From: Bacteroidetes bacterium UBA1947
GTDB lineage: Bacteria > Bacteroidota > Bacteroidia > Chitinophagales > Chitinophagaceae
Length of the DNA stretch: 44,336 nucleotides
Direction of reading: 5' to 3'
NCBI GenBank assembly: GCA_002336915.1
Contig: DDET01000004.1
Span: forward strand, 1 to 44,336
Part shown: positions 26,207 through 34,613 of the stretch, in pieces
Layout of the letters: each line of letters starts with the position of its first letter
Numbering within the stretch: the first letter of the stretch is position 1
Made by a program: the position numbers and the translations under genes
The notes under the pieces: model-generated
The model's input: only the letters and a program-made list of their open reading frames with translations
The model's database searches: none
Told to the model about the DNA's origin: nothing

Positions 26207-26236
26207 GAACGTTATTGTTGATTTTTAAATAAGGCA

Positions 26237-26265
26237 ATGGTCATCTTTATCAATAAGATGACCAT
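26237..26265 (+). terminator. Intrinsic terminator after the Asp-box gene
   Basis: ATGGTCATCTT (26237-26247) pairs perfectly with AAGATGACCAT (26255-26265) around a 7-base loop. A TTTTAT stretch begins a few bases later. Confidence 0.75.
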
Positions 26266-26315
26266 CGTCATTTTATAGCATGAGGGCGGACATTATCTTC
26301 ACCAGGCAGTTAATA

Positions 26316-26323
26316 TAATTTTG
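26316..26323 (+). promoter_or_regulatory. Putative -7 box of the 60-residue gene
   Basis: TAATTTTG is an exact TAnnTTTG match, 25 bases before the ATG at 26349. Confidence 0.45.
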
Positions 26324-26348
26324 AGCCTACCACTGAAATTCACAAAGT

Positions 26349-26531
26349 ATGAAGATCAATAAGGAATGGCACCTGGCACACCCGATGCCCAAAAATCCAA
26401 CGCTGGACCAGCGCATAGCCTGGCATATAGAGCACACACGGAACTGTAACTGCAGGGAACTGACGCCCAAGCTGCTGGAAGAAATGAAAAAGAGGAAGAT
26501 CAAGATCCCCAGGTATGAAGGAGATAAGTAA
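26349..26531 (+). CDS. Small conserved protein with a CxC motif
   Basis: A product of 60 residues with no signal peptide: MKINKEWHLAHPMPKNPTL, then a helical stretch RIAWHIEHTRNCNCREL containing two His and C33-x-C35, and a basic tail ending IPRYEGDK. Short proteins of this type recur in Bacteroidota and I recognise the overall pattern, but its function is unknown to me. The His/Cys spacing could bind a metal, which is inference. Its 3' end overlaps the next gene by 17 bases, suggesting coupling. Confidence 0.7.
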   Translation: MKINKEWHLAHPMPKNPTLDQRIAWHIEHTRNCNCRELTPKLLEEMKKRKIKIPRYEGDK

Positions 26532-27006
26532 CCAGGCATTGATCATAGCCTATGTGAGCTCAAATATCGTAGGGCTATTGATACTGCTGCTGGCTGCTAA
26601 AAAGCCTAAGGTGGCGCGCATTGTTTTTGCATTGTTATTTGGCGGCGCCTGCTATGTAAATCTCGCAACTGCCGCGAAAGACCCCGGCATGTATGTGAGC
26701 TACGCATCTTCGTCTATCCCGCTTTACGCCCATTTTATCAATGGCTGGTTCAAGGATCATGTCAGCGAAATGGTATCCTGCATTGCGATAGGGCAGGCCA
26801 TGATAGCTGTGGGCATGCTGCTTAATAAAGTATGGGTAAAGCTGGCCTGTGTCGGCGTAATCATTTTTCTTGCCGGTATCGCGCCGCTGGGGATCGGCTC
26901 CGCTTTCCCTTTTTCTATTACTGTTTCAGTAGCTGCATGGCTTATTATCCGCCGCGATGGCCTGGATTACATTTGGAAGAGGAAGCCTTCCGCAGGGCAT
27001 AAATGA
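26515..27006 (+). CDS. Multi-pass membrane protein of unknown function
   Basis: A product of 163 residues with four to five hydrophobic segments (about 8-27, 34-53, 88-104, 107-127 and 132-147), a conserved-looking FINGWFKDHVSEMV loop and a basic C-terminus. No family is recognised. The ATG at 26515 lies inside the preceding gene; the next in-frame ATG (M59) would lose the first helices. Confidence 0.65.
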   Translation: MKEISNQALIIAYVSSNIVGLLILLLAAKKPKVARIVFALLFGGACYVNLATAAKDPGMYVSYASSSIPLYAHFINGWFKDHVSEMVSCIAIGQAMIAVGMLLNKVWVKLACVGVIIFLAGIAPLGIGSAFPFSITVSVAAWLIIRRDGLDYIWKRKPSAGHK

Positions 27007-27136
27007 AGCTTTTCTTACGCAAATAGCCTCCGACGAGTTGCTTTGTAAAAATTTATATCAGTAGGCATTAGCCACAGATTTTCCATGGTTTTCGCATTAC
27101 GATTTTGCAAAAAGGCGAAAAAATGAACTGCCAGTA

Positions 27137-27167
27137 TTGACTTTAAGCTTTAATAAAGCTTTCTTTG
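27137..27167 (+). promoter_or_regulatory. Putative promoter of the endonuclease gene
   Basis: TTG (27137-27139), a 20-base spacer and TTTCTTTG (27160-27167) resemble TTTG-N20-TAnnTTTG with one mismatch in the -7 box. The spacer contains an A/T-rich inverted repeat with AAGCTTT/AAAGCTT arms. Confidence 0.4.
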
Positions 27168-27183
27168 TAAAAACAACAATAAT

Positions 27184-27966
27184 ATGAAAAACCTCTTTTC
27201 CAGGCTTACATTGGGGCTTTCCATTGCCTTTATATTGAACGGTGCCGGCAGTTTTGCACAGTCAGCACCGCCGCCTACACCCGTTCCTGCGCCTGCGACA
27301 GCAGTTGCGGCTCCCGCAACAGCAGCCAAACCGGTGGTTAAACGCAAGAAACCTTATGTAGACATCGTAAAGCTGAAACACGACTATTTCACCTCATACT
27401 ATTCAAAATCACAGCGCATCCCGGTACTGGTTACTTACAGGCTTACTGAAGATATGCTGTATTGCGACCCTCATGTGCCAAGGACCAACAACTTCAAAGC
27501 TGATCCTGCACTGGCTGGCTATACTAATAACCTGAAAGACTATGTGCGCAGTGGTTATGACAAAGGCCACAATATGCCCGCTGCCGATAACGTATGCAGC
27601 GAAGACGGTATGGACCAGTGTTTTTATTTCTCTAACATGACACCACAGCCGCATTTTTTCAATGCAGGCATATGGGAAGACCTGGAGAAAGCTGAGCGCG
27701 CAGAAGCGAATGCACATGGCGAAGTGATCGTATCTGTAGGTTGCACCGGTAAGAAAACTACTATAGGCGCGCACAAAGTGGTAGTGCCCCAGTACATGTG
27801 GAAGGTAGTATACATTCCTGCCGATGACGTATATTATGCCTATATGTTCCCGAATTCGGATGCAATAGCTGATGATAATTATATGGATTACAGGGTAAAA
27901 CTCAGCGACCTTAAAACCAATGCCGGCGTACACTTCGAAGAAGGTATGGCTGTTCCTAACAAATAA
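27184..27966 (+). CDS. Secreted DNA/RNA non-specific endonuclease (NUC1 family)
   Basis: A product of 260 residues. A signal peptide (to about residue 27, ...SFAQ) is followed by a Pro/Ala-rich linker (about 28-55) and a beta-beta-alpha-metal nuclease domain. The catalytic segment reads YDKGHNMPAADN (DRGH in many relatives) with H129, then FYFSNMTPQPHFFNAGIWEDLE with the metal-binding Asn and the helix. The C-terminus has GCTGKKTT, VPQYMWKVVY and YAYMFPN, as usual. This fits an exported nuclease for scavenging or degrading extracellular nucleic acid. A toxin role is less likely since no immunity gene is obvious beside it. Confidence 0.92.
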   Translation: MKNLFSRLTLGLSIAFILNGAGSFAQSAPPPTPVPAPATAVAAPATAAKPVVKRKKPYVDIVKLKHDYFTSYYSKSQRIPVLVTYRLTEDMLYCDPHVPRTNNFKADPALAGYTNNLKDYVRSGYDKGHNMPAADNVCSEDGMDQCFYFSNMTPQPHFFNAGIWEDLEKAERAEANAHGEVIVSVGCTGKKTTIGAHKVVVPQYMWKVVYIPADDVYYAYMFPNSDAIADDNYMDYRVKLSDLKTNAGVHFEEGMAVPNK

Positions 27967-27986
27967 GATATAAAGATATTTTTTGA

Positions 27987-28016
27987 TAAAGCTTCCTGCC
28001 TTGCAAGGAAGCTTTA
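27987..28016 (+). terminator. Intrinsic terminator after the endonuclease gene
   Basis: TAAAGCTTCC (27987-27996) pairs with GGAAGCTTTA (28007-28016), and TTTTTTA follows. Confidence 0.9.
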
Positions 28017-28090
28017 TTTTTTAGCAGCCGCTGCAAACATTTTGGCTTTTGTTATGTTATAGGCTTAGATTTCAATTAAGTACATGCTTA

Positions 28091-28119
28091 TTGATTATTA
28101 GTAATTTAAGCTATTTTTG
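28091..28119 (+). promoter_or_regulatory. Promoter of the ACP-KS-CLF-MutS operon
   Basis: TTG (28091-28093), an 18-base spacer and TATTTTTG (28112-28119) fit the Bacteroidota -33/-7 pattern with an exact -7 box. The ATG of the acyl carrier protein follows at 28137. Confidence 0.65.
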
Positions 28120-28136
28120 CACTCACCTTTAATGAT

Positions 28137-28394
28137 ATGGAAGATTTCAAAGTTACCCTCAAGCAACAAATAATAGACTCCCTCAACTTGCAGGGCATGA
28201 AGCCCGAAGAGATAGATGACAATGCTCCACTCTTTGGCGAAGGCCTTGGCCTGGACAGCATCGACTCACTTGAATTAATGGTGCTCCTGGAACGCAATTA
28301 CGGTATTAAGATAGAAGATGCACGCGAAGGCCGTAAGGTTTTGACATCGGTACAATCAATGGCCGACTACATACAGCAGAACCGTAAAATCTAG
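28137..28394 (+). CDS. Acyl carrier protein
   Basis: A product of 85 residues. It carries the phosphopantetheine-attachment motif GLDSIDSLEL with S41, which follows the acidic loop FGEGLG. The helices around it (LKQQIIDSLNLQG, DSLELMVLLERNYGI, VLTSVQSMADYI) give the standard four-helix ACP fold. It is the first gene of a compact operon with two ketosynthase-like genes, so it is expected to carry the growing acyl or polyketide chain. The housekeeping fatty-acid ACP is normally located next to fabF and rnc, so this is probably a dedicated, secondary ACP. Confidence 0.9.
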   Translation: MEDFKVTLKQQIIDSLNLQGMKPEEIDDNAPLFGEGLGLDSIDSLELMVLLERNYGIKIEDAREGRKVLTSVQSMADYIQQNRKI

Positions 28395-28408
28395 TACATA
28401 AACAGCTG

Positions 28409-29614
28409 ATGGCGGAAAAGATAGTGGTCACTGCCGTTGGGCTTATTTCTGCTTTAGGGCATGGTGTAGCTGCCAATATGCAGGCCATGCGCGATAATCG
28501 CAGCGGGCTCAGGCATCCCTTGCATTTACGCACGGTTCATGCTGCGGAATTTGTGATGGGTGAGGTGGTACACAGCAATGAGGAGATGGCCTCGATATTG
28601 AATCTGCCTGCAGACCACAGTTATTCGCGTACTGCATTACTTGCCTTACTGGCTATGCAGGAGTTGCTTGTTGGTGCTGACATGGAATTGCTGCGCAGCG
28701 AACCGCTTGCGCTCATAAACGCCGGCACTGTCGGCGGTATGTGTACAGTGGAAGATCTCTATCCTGATTTCATAGCCCCCGGCACAGGCGATTATATAAA
28801 GTACATAGACGCACTCGATTGTTCGGAAAGTACGGAGAATATTGCCGGCCATTTCGGACTGAAGCCATTTATGGCTACTATCAGCACAGCCTGTTCCTCA
28901 TCGGCCAACGCAGCCTTGCTGGGTGCGCGCATGATAAAGCAGGGTGTTGTAAAACGTGCCATCTGCGGCGGTTGCGATGCCCTGAGCCGTTTCACGCTTA
29001 ATGGATTTAATTCCCTTAAAAATATAGATCGCCGGCCATGCATGCCATTCGACCAGGACAGGCTGGGCCTTAACCTTGGCGAGGGCGCTGCCTATTTAAT
29101 GCTCGAAGCAGAATCCTCCGCCATAGCGCGTGGGGCAAATATACTGGCTGAGTTCAGCGGCTATTGCAATAGCAACGATGCCTACCATCCCACTGCGCCT
29201 TCGCCACATGGCGACGGTGCTTATAATACCATGCAGCAGGCTATGAATATGGCGGGGCTCAAGCCTTCTGATATCGGCTATATAAATGCACATGGTACCG
29301 CTACTATTAATAATGACATAGCCGAGGGCGCTGCTATCAAAAGGCTCTTTGGCGATGCTATGCCATACTTCAGTTCCACAAAACCATTTACAGGGCATAC
29401 ACTTGCCGCAGCAGGCGCTATTGAGGCTATCTTTAGTATAACAGCCATGCAGCAGGGTATAGCCTTGCCAAATCTTAACTTTCATGCCCCAATGGAAGAG
29501 TTGCTGCTGGTACCCACAACTCAGCTTGTTGAAAATGTTTCTATAAAGCATGTGCTTAGCAATTCTTTTGGTTTTGGGGGCAATAATGTTTCACTGGCAT
29601 TCAGCGCATCATGA
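28409..29614 (+). CDS. Beta-ketoacyl synthase (active, FabF-like KS)
   Basis: A condensing enzyme of 401 residues. The catalytic triad is visible: C162 in STACSSSAN, H295 in NAHGTATINND and H330 in FTGHTLAAAGAIE. It also has the C-terminal NSFGFGGNNVSLAF of FabF-type enzymes. It starts 14 bases after the ACP stop and overlaps the following degenerate KS by four bases (ATGA). Decarboxylative chain extension on the ACP encoded upstream is inferred. Overall it is closest in style to KS of type II polyketide or aryl-polyene systems rather than the housekeeping FabF, judging by the operon. Confidence 0.9.
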   Translation: MAEKIVVTAVGLISALGHGVAANMQAMRDNRSGLRHPLHLRTVHAAEFVMGEVVHSNEEMASILNLPADHSYSRTALLALLAMQELLVGADMELLRSEPLALINAGTVGGMCTVEDLYPDFIAPGTGDYIKYIDALDCSESTENIAGHFGLKPFMATISTACSSSANAALLGARMIKQGVVKRAICGGCDALSRFTLNGFNSLKNIDRRPCMPFDQDRLGLNLGEGAAYLMLEAESSAIARGANILAEFSGYCNSNDAYHPTAPSPHGDGAYNTMQQAMNMAGLKPSDIGYINAHGTATINNDIAEGAAIKRLFGDAMPYFSSTKPFTGHTLAAAGAIEAIFSITAMQQGIALPNLNFHAPMEELLLVPTTQLVENVSIKHVLSNSFGFGGNNVSLAFSAS

Positions 29615-30684
29615 ACAGGGTCATGTACATAAAAGCAGCCACTTGCATTTCGCCGCAGCACAGCTACGATGCGGAAATGTTCCTTGCTCCTCCAGTGAGT
29701 AGCGATACTGGCCGGCTGTATGTGCTCGACCAGGATTACCGTAAGTATATTTCGCCGGTGGCCATCCGCCGTATGAGCAGGTTGCTGAAGATGAGCATTA
29801 CCGCCGGCATGCAATGCCTTGCCGATGCGAATGTGCAACCCGATGCAATTATCACAGGCACAGGGCGGGGCAGTGTCTCCGATATGGAGCATTTCCTGCA
29901 TGACATGATCGAGTTCAAAGAGGAGGCGCTGAATCCTACTTATTTCATACAGTCTACCTACAACTCTGTAAACGGCTGGCTGGCACTGCAGACAAAATGT
30001 ACCAGCTACAACCAGACCTATGTACATCGCGGACTCTCTTTAGAACTTGCTCTGCTTGACGCACAGCTTACTTTAAGCGAGGTTGACGGAACACAAAATG
30101 TGCTGGTGGGCGGTTTCGATGAAATGACGGACTACTACCATTTCGTAAAAAATAAAGTGGGCTATTGGAAACAGGAACAAATAAATAGCCTTGAGCTTCT
30201 AAAACACAATGACACAACCGGCACTATAGGTGGCGAGGGCTCCAGCTTCTTTGTCTTGTCGAATGACAATGACAATGACAATGCAACCACTGCGATAACT
30301 GCGATCCAGACATTGCATAAGCCAACTGTTGAAGAATTGCAAACTGCCGTGTTAAGCCTGCTTACAAAAAATGGTCTTACTGCTAATGACATAGATGTGC
30401 TCCTCTCAGGCATGAATGGTAATAGTGGTTTCAAGGCATTTAATGATGCGATGGCCAATATGCTGCCGGGCTCCGCCATCGCTGCTTTCAAGCACCTTTG
30501 CGGTGATTTTGACACAGCCACAGGCTTTGGATTATGGCTGGCCAATTATATGATCGCTAAACAAACGCTGCCCGAACTTGCAATAATTAAGCAAGGGACA
30601 AGTAAAGCTATAAAGCACATTCTCCTCTTCAACCAAACCATCGCCGGCGATGCGTCCTTAATGCTGCTGGAGCAGTCCCTGTAA
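29611..30684 (+). CDS. Chain-length-factor-like (catalytically degenerate) ketosynthase
   Basis: A product of 357 residues that aligns with thiolase-fold ketosynthases along its length but lacks the catalytic residues. The nucleophile-elbow region reads NQTYVHRGLSLELAL with no Cys; the first His motif is replaced by SGMNGNSGF; the second reads FKHLCGDFDTATGFG instead of FTGHTLAAAG. The N-terminal half resembles the ketoacyl-synthase-like domain found in KS-beta/CLF partners. It probably pairs with the active KS as a heterodimer. It overlaps its neighbours on both sides (ATGA upstream, TAATG downstream). Confidence 0.8.
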   Translation: MNRVMYIKAATCISPQHSYDAEMFLAPPVSSDTGRLYVLDQDYRKYISPVAIRRMSRLLKMSITAGMQCLADANVQPDAIITGTGRGSVSDMEHFLHDMIEFKEEALNPTYFIQSTYNSVNGWLALQTKCTSYNQTYVHRGLSLELALLDAQLTLSEVDGTQNVLVGGFDEMTDYYHFVKNKVGYWKQEQINSLELLKHNDTTGTIGGEGSSFFVLSNDNDNDNATTAITAIQTLHKPTVEELQTAVLSLLTKNGLTANDIDVLLSGMNGNSGFKAFNDAMANMLPGSAIAAFKHLCGDFDTATGFGLWLANYMIAKQTLPELAIIKQGTSKAIKHILLFNQTIAGDASLMLLEQSL

Positions 30685-32474
30685 TGCAATCACCCTACGA
30701 ATATTACACCGAACGGAAAGCGCATTACAATGAGCTGCTGGCCGCCATTATAAAAAAATATAACCGTGTTTCATCATTGCGCCTGCTGGTAGTACTGGGC
30801 ATGATCGTAGCGGGAATCTGCGCCTATCGTAGTAGTGACAATATGCTTTGGTGGCTCACAGCAGCTGTAGCTGCTGTCTTTCTCGCATTGGTACGCATTC
30901 ATTCAAATCTTGTTGCCCGTCGCGAAGTAGTACAGGTGCACATCGACCTGCTTGAAAATGAATTACAGGCACTAAACGGTAACAATAGCAACTTTGCCAA
31001 TGGTGTGGCCTATGCTGATATTGTCCATCCGTATTCGTACGATCTCGATATTTTCGGCAATGGGAGTATATACCAGATGCTATGCCGCACAGTAACCAGT
31101 GGTGGGGCATTATTACTTGCTGAGCGTTTGTCAAAGCTTAGCGCATCTAAGGATGCAATCACAGAAAGACAGGCTATTACAAAAGAGCTAAGCACGAGGC
31201 CCGCCTTCCTGCAGGATTTCCGCGTTGCAGGCACACTGGCCAAAGAGGGCGCTAAAGATCAGGTGCGCGTGACCGACTGGCTGAAAGGCGAGGCTTTTTT
31301 TGTCAATAATACACTGCTGCGCATCGCTATTGTTTTGATGCCCATTTTGTCAATAACGGCCATTGTATGGCCTATAGTAACAGGTGGCAGCTATGCTTAC
31401 CTAAGCATCGTTGTGTTAGTCAACTGGATAATACTGGGCTCTTTTCAGAAAATGATAAAACTGGCCGCGCAGCAAATAGGCAGCACTGCCCCGCTCATAG
31501 ATAAGTACGAACGGCTACTCAAAGAAGTATCAACACAAAAATTCAATACGGCCTGGCTGAATGAAACTACCAACACTGCAAGGGCATCTTTACAAAGCAT
31601 TGGCCGCTTTAAAAAGCTGCTGCGCCTTTTCGATAGCCGTGGCAATAGTATGATATGGCCGGTCATGAATTCCCTGTTCCTCATCGATCTATATTGTCTT
31701 TACAGGCTGGAAAACTGGCGGGTGAAAAATGCGACTACAATACTTGCTGCCATTGATTCCACGATAACCATGGATGCATTCGTAAGCTCCGCCACATACG
31801 CATTCAACCACCCGGATAATATATACCCGACGATAGCAGCCATTGAGAACGGCATACAGGCAAAAGACTTGCGGCACCCCTTATTGCCGGCTAATACAGC
31901 AGTGGGTAATGACCTAAGCCTGGGCAGTAAAGAACAGTTCTACCTGCTTACCGGCGCTAATATGACAGGCAAGAGCACGTTCATACGTACCATAGGCGCA
32001 ACAGGCGTGCTATGCAATCTCGGCCTGCCCGTACCTGCGAAAGAATTTTCCATGCCCCTGCTGGAGTTATATACCTCCATGCGCATCACAGATTCTGTGC
32101 AGGACGATATCTCTTATTTTAAAGCTGAGCTCAACCGCATGAAGGCAATTATTGATAAGGTGAGCGAGGCCGGCGAACAGCATTACTTAATATTACTCGA
32201 TGAGCCCTTGCGCGGCACCAACTCTGTAGACAAACAACAGGGCACCCGCGCCATACTCGAGAAGCTCTTAGATCATAAAGCCATAGGCATCATAGCCACT
32301 CACGATACCAGCCTCTGTGATATGGAGCAAATCCACCCCGGGCGTGTACGCAATTATCATTTTGAAAGCAAAGTTGGTACAGAAGGCCTCTCGTTCGACT
32401 TTAAACTAAAATCCGGGGGTTCTACTTCAAATAATGCCACTATATTGATGCGGCAAATGGGGATTGTAAATTAA
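30684..32474 (+). CDS. Membrane-anchored MutS-like ATPase
   Basis: A product of 596 residues with the C-terminal MutS ATPase core but no mismatch-recognition domain. The core shows Walker A TGANMTGKSTF (K430), the signature-like DSVQDDISYFKAELNRM, Walker B LILLDEPLRGTNSVD (D506-E507) and ATHDTSL. The helical lever/clamp part precedes it. Hydrophobic segments at about residues 33-49, 54-72, 208-230 and 234-252 predict four membrane helices, which canonical MutS and MutS2 lack. The start overlaps the CLF-like gene by one base (TAATG). A role in DNA repair is not implied; a function linked to the ACP/KS pathway is inferred from the operon. Confidence 0.85.
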   Translation: MQSPYEYYTERKAHYNELLAAIIKKYNRVSSLRLLVVLGMIVAGICAYRSSDNMLWWLTAAVAAVFLALVRIHSNLVARREVVQVHIDLLENELQALNGNNSNFANGVAYADIVHPYSYDLDIFGNGSIYQMLCRTVTSGGALLLAERLSKLSASKDAITERQAITKELSTRPAFLQDFRVAGTLAKEGAKDQVRVTDWLKGEAFFVNNTLLRIAIVLMPILSITAIVWPIVTGGSYAYLSIVVLVNWIILGSFQKMIKLAAQQIGSTAPLIDKYERLLKEVSTQKFNTAWLNETTNTARASLQSIGRFKKLLRLFDSRGNSMIWPVMNSLFLIDLYCLYRLENWRVKNATTILAAIDSTITMDAFVSSATYAFNHPDNIYPTIAAIENGIQAKDLRHPLLPANTAVGNDLSLGSKEQFYLLTGANMTGKSTFIRTIGATGVLCNLGLPVPAKEFSMPLLELYTSMRITDSVQDDISYFKAELNRMKAIIDKVSEAGEQHYLILLDEPLRGTNSVDKQQGTRAILEKLLDHKAIGIIATHDTSLCDMEQIHPGRVRNYHFESKVGTEGLSFDFKLKSGGSTSNNATILMRQMGIVN

Positions 32475-32560
32475 TTTGTTGTGACAAATATCTTGTGGTA
32501 TGTTGTATATTAATTGCAGATGGTAAATAGCTATGGCTGCCCAAACAGAAATATGCCGAT

Positions 32561-33241
32561 ATGAGTATGCCAAGTGAAATAAACAAGACTGTTGCCCATG
32601 ACTGGCAGAGTGCTTTCCCCGAGCTTTTGAAATACAAGCCTAATAGATTTTATAAAGTTTTAGGCCCGGCAGCGATCGGCATAGAGTTAATTGTACTGCC
32701 GGGAGGCGATGTTTATCGTCCACATTTTGTTTCATATCCGCTTTGGGAGCCGGATTTAAAATCATGTTTTGATTCTCCTTTTATACTTCAGGAAATGCAA
32801 AATGACAGAGGCTTGCAATTTGACGTACCCTTTCTTAAGCATACCTCTATTTTCCCAATTGCAATGGCTCCTATTAAGGGGCAAATTGAAATACCTCTTG
32901 ATGGAAATGTTACGATAAGCACTTTCATGACGCTTATCAATGATCAATTTAGTAAAGGCTTGGTCCCGTTTAGCCCTGTGCAACAGGCGAAATTGTTTGA
33001 AGCTAAGCTTTGCGCGGGATTATATGCTGGCGATGTATCGTCAATGCAAAACACTTTAAACGATCTTGAAAACGTTGGGAAAAGTTGGGAACCCCGATTA
33101 TTTGAATGGAAATTTGGACCTTTTAATACCTGGTTGATTGGCCTTCGAGAAAAAGCAGAACATCGAGATATATTTCTGGAGCAGGTCGATCGAAATAAAC
33201 AGAAATTAAGGCATTTGAAGAGCTCAGAACTAGTCTGGTAA
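32561..33241 (+). CDS. Hypothetical protein, orphan
   Basis: A product of 226 residues with no signal peptide, membrane segment or recognised motif; it contains a core of hydrophobic strands (FYKVLGPAAIGIELIVLPGG) and a helical C-terminus rich in K/E. Codon use looks more A/T-rich than its neighbours. It is not close to the previous operon's stop (86 bases) and is convergent with the anti-sigma gene (12 bases). It may be an acquired gene. I make no functional claim. Confidence 0.55.
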   Translation: MSMPSEINKTVAHDWQSAFPELLKYKPNRFYKVLGPAAIGIELIVLPGGDVYRPHFVSYPLWEPDLKSCFDSPFILQEMQNDRGLQFDVPFLKHTSIFPIAMAPIKGQIEIPLDGNVTISTFMTLINDQFSKGLVPFSPVQQAKLFEAKLCAGLYAGDVSSMQNTLNDLENVGKSWEPRLFEWKFGPFNTWLIGLREKAEHRDIFLEQVDRNKQKLRHLKSSELVW

Positions 33242-33253
33242 TAGATATTGCCT

Positions 33254-34063
33254 TTAAGATATCTTCCCCAGCACATACACCTCGGTGGGCGTAGGATTAC
33301 CGCCTTCCTTTTCAAGAGATATGGCAAATGCCTGCCCGGCCTTTACTTCCATAGGTAGCTTCGATACCTGGGCAAGGCCAAGATTTTTATCAAGTGTGCC
33401 CATGCTTACGGGTTTGCCATCCTGTATCACCCACATCTGGTATTGCATGCCTGTAGGCGGTGGTGGCATTTTTTGAAATGCCAGGTAGGTATTACCATTG
33501 ACTTTATTCCAGTATATAGTGGCAGCCATTGGGTGGCCCGGCTTCATGCTCTGCATCACCACGGTCTGCATATTGCTGTCGGCCAGCATCTCACCTTGCT
33601 TTTGCGTGCTGCTTTGAAGCATGGCCAGCTGGTGTTGCATAGTATCCAGTTGTTCCTTCATGGCAACCTGTGCGCTTTCGGTATTGGTACGCTGGCTCCA
33701 GAGTATAAAGTTCACCAGCATACTGCCAACCAGTGCTATCCATATTGCAGCCCTTTGCCAGCGCAGGTTGTAGCTGCGGCTGCCGGCCAGTGGTATTGTT
33801 TTGTGTGCAGGCTGAACGGCGGCCTCTTCTTTTGTCTCTTCTTTATTCAGTTGGGCCCATATTTTATCTTTCAGGGCTGCAGGTGGTTCTTCAGCTCCCG
33901 CCTGTGCCACCATCCACATAGTATCTTCTATGGCTGCTACTTCGCTTGCCAGTTCAGGATATTGGGCTATATCGGCAGCTACGCGCGCATGTTCGCTCTC
34001 GGGGAGCGATCCAAGTACGTAGGCTTCCAAAATGCCCGATTCTATGTATTCCTGTATGTTCAA
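33254..34063 (-). CDS. Anti-sigma factor, RskA-like
   Basis: A product of 269 residues. The N-terminus (MNIQEYIESGILEAYVLGSLPESEH) resembles the ASD of RskA/anti-sigma-K proteins. A single membrane helix at about residues 107-122 (AIWIALVGSMLVNFIL) follows, then a periplasmic RskA-type domain (QYQMWVIQDGKPVSMGTL). The start is a TTG at 34063, one base after the stop of the sigma factor gene; no ATG is available in frame upstream. It is predicted to hold the ECF sigma factor at the membrane until a periplasmic signal arrives. The signal is unknown. Confidence 0.85.
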   Translation of the reverse strand: MNIQEYIESGILEAYVLGSLPESEHARVAADIAQYPELASEVAAIEDTMWMVAQAGAEEPPAALKDKIWAQLNKEETKEEAAVQPAHKTIPLAGSRSYNLRWQRAAIWIALVGSMLVNFILWSQRTNTESAQVAMKEQLDTMQHQLAMLQSSTQKQGEMLADSNMQTVVMQSMKPGHPMAATIYWNKVNGNTYLAFQKMPPPPTGMQYQMWVIQDGKPVSMGTLDKNLGLAQVSKLPMEVKAGQAFAISLEKEGGNPTPTEVYVLGKIS

Positions 34064-34064
34064 C

Positions 34065-34613
34065 TTACTGTTTATAATGTTCCCTTAGCAATTGTATCGC
34101 ATGGCGCATACGGGTTTTAACCGTGCCCAGCGGTATATCAAGTGTTTTGGAAATTTCGTCGAGTGTATATCCTTTGAAATAGGCTAGTTCCACTATCGCC
34201 CGGTATTCGGGCTTCAGGTTCCCCACATTCTTGCGCAGCCCTATGGTATCGGTGCTTTGCTCGGTGCTCATGCCTTTTCCTACATTACTTACGGCATCAT
34301 CGCCCGTTTGGATTTTGCCTTTCATCACCTCGCCCTTCGATCTCAGTTTGTCTATCGCCGCATTACGGGCTATATTGATCATCCAGGTATAGATGCGGCC
34401 CTTAGCGGCATCGTATTGGCCTATGTTATTCCAGATCTTCACAAATACATCCTGCAGCACATCCTGGGCTGTCTGCTCGTCGAATATCACCTTCCTCACC
34501 ACACCGTACAGAACGTTTGCATAGTTCTGGTACAGGTAGTTGAAGGCGCTCTCGCTCCGCTGTTTCAGCAGCAGCACCAGCTCTTCTTCGCTATATATGC
34601 TTAAAGTTGACAA
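34065..34613 (-). CDS. ECF-type RNA polymerase sigma factor
   Basis: A sigma-70 family group IV factor of 182 residues. Region 2 (about residues 20-90) contains FNYLYQNYANVLYGVV, AQDVLQDVFVKIWNNI and GRIYTWMINIARNAAIDKLRS. Region 4 (about 122-176) ends with YFKGYTLDEISKTLDIPLGTVKTRMRHAIQLL. The start codon at 34613 appears to be TTG, as for the anti-sigma gene, with an in-frame stop three codons upstream limiting the choice. The gene order sigma, then anti-sigma, is typical of SigK/RskA-type pairs. Confidence 0.9.
   Translation of the reverse strand: MSTLSIYSEEELVLLLKQRSESAFNYLYQNYANVLYGVVRKVIFDEQTAQDVLQDVFVKIWNNIGQYDAAKGRIYTWMINIARNAAIDKLRSKGEVMKGKIQTGDDAVSNVGKGMSTEQSTDTIGLRKNVGNLKPEYRAIVELAYFKGYTLDEISKTLDIPLGTVKTRMRHAIQLLREHYKQ

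Noticed and set aside
27184..27966. Nuclease as a polymorphic or contact-dependent toxin
   Set aside because: It has a simple signal peptide, no toxin delivery domains and no adjacent immunity-like gene, so a secreted scavenging nuclease is simpler.
29611..30684. Frameshifted or broken ketosynthase
   Set aside because: The frame is continuous, full length for a chain-length factor, and overlaps neighbours neatly; the missing catalytic residues fit a CLF rather than a pseudogene.
30684..32474. Canonical DNA mismatch repair mutS
   Set aside because: The mismatch-recognition domain is absent and membrane helices are predicted, so it is only the ATPase core of that family.
32474..32489. Hairpin ATTTGT-TGTG-ACAAAT as terminator of the ACP/KS operon
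   Set aside because: The stem is six A/T-rich pairs and no T-run follows, so the support is too weak.
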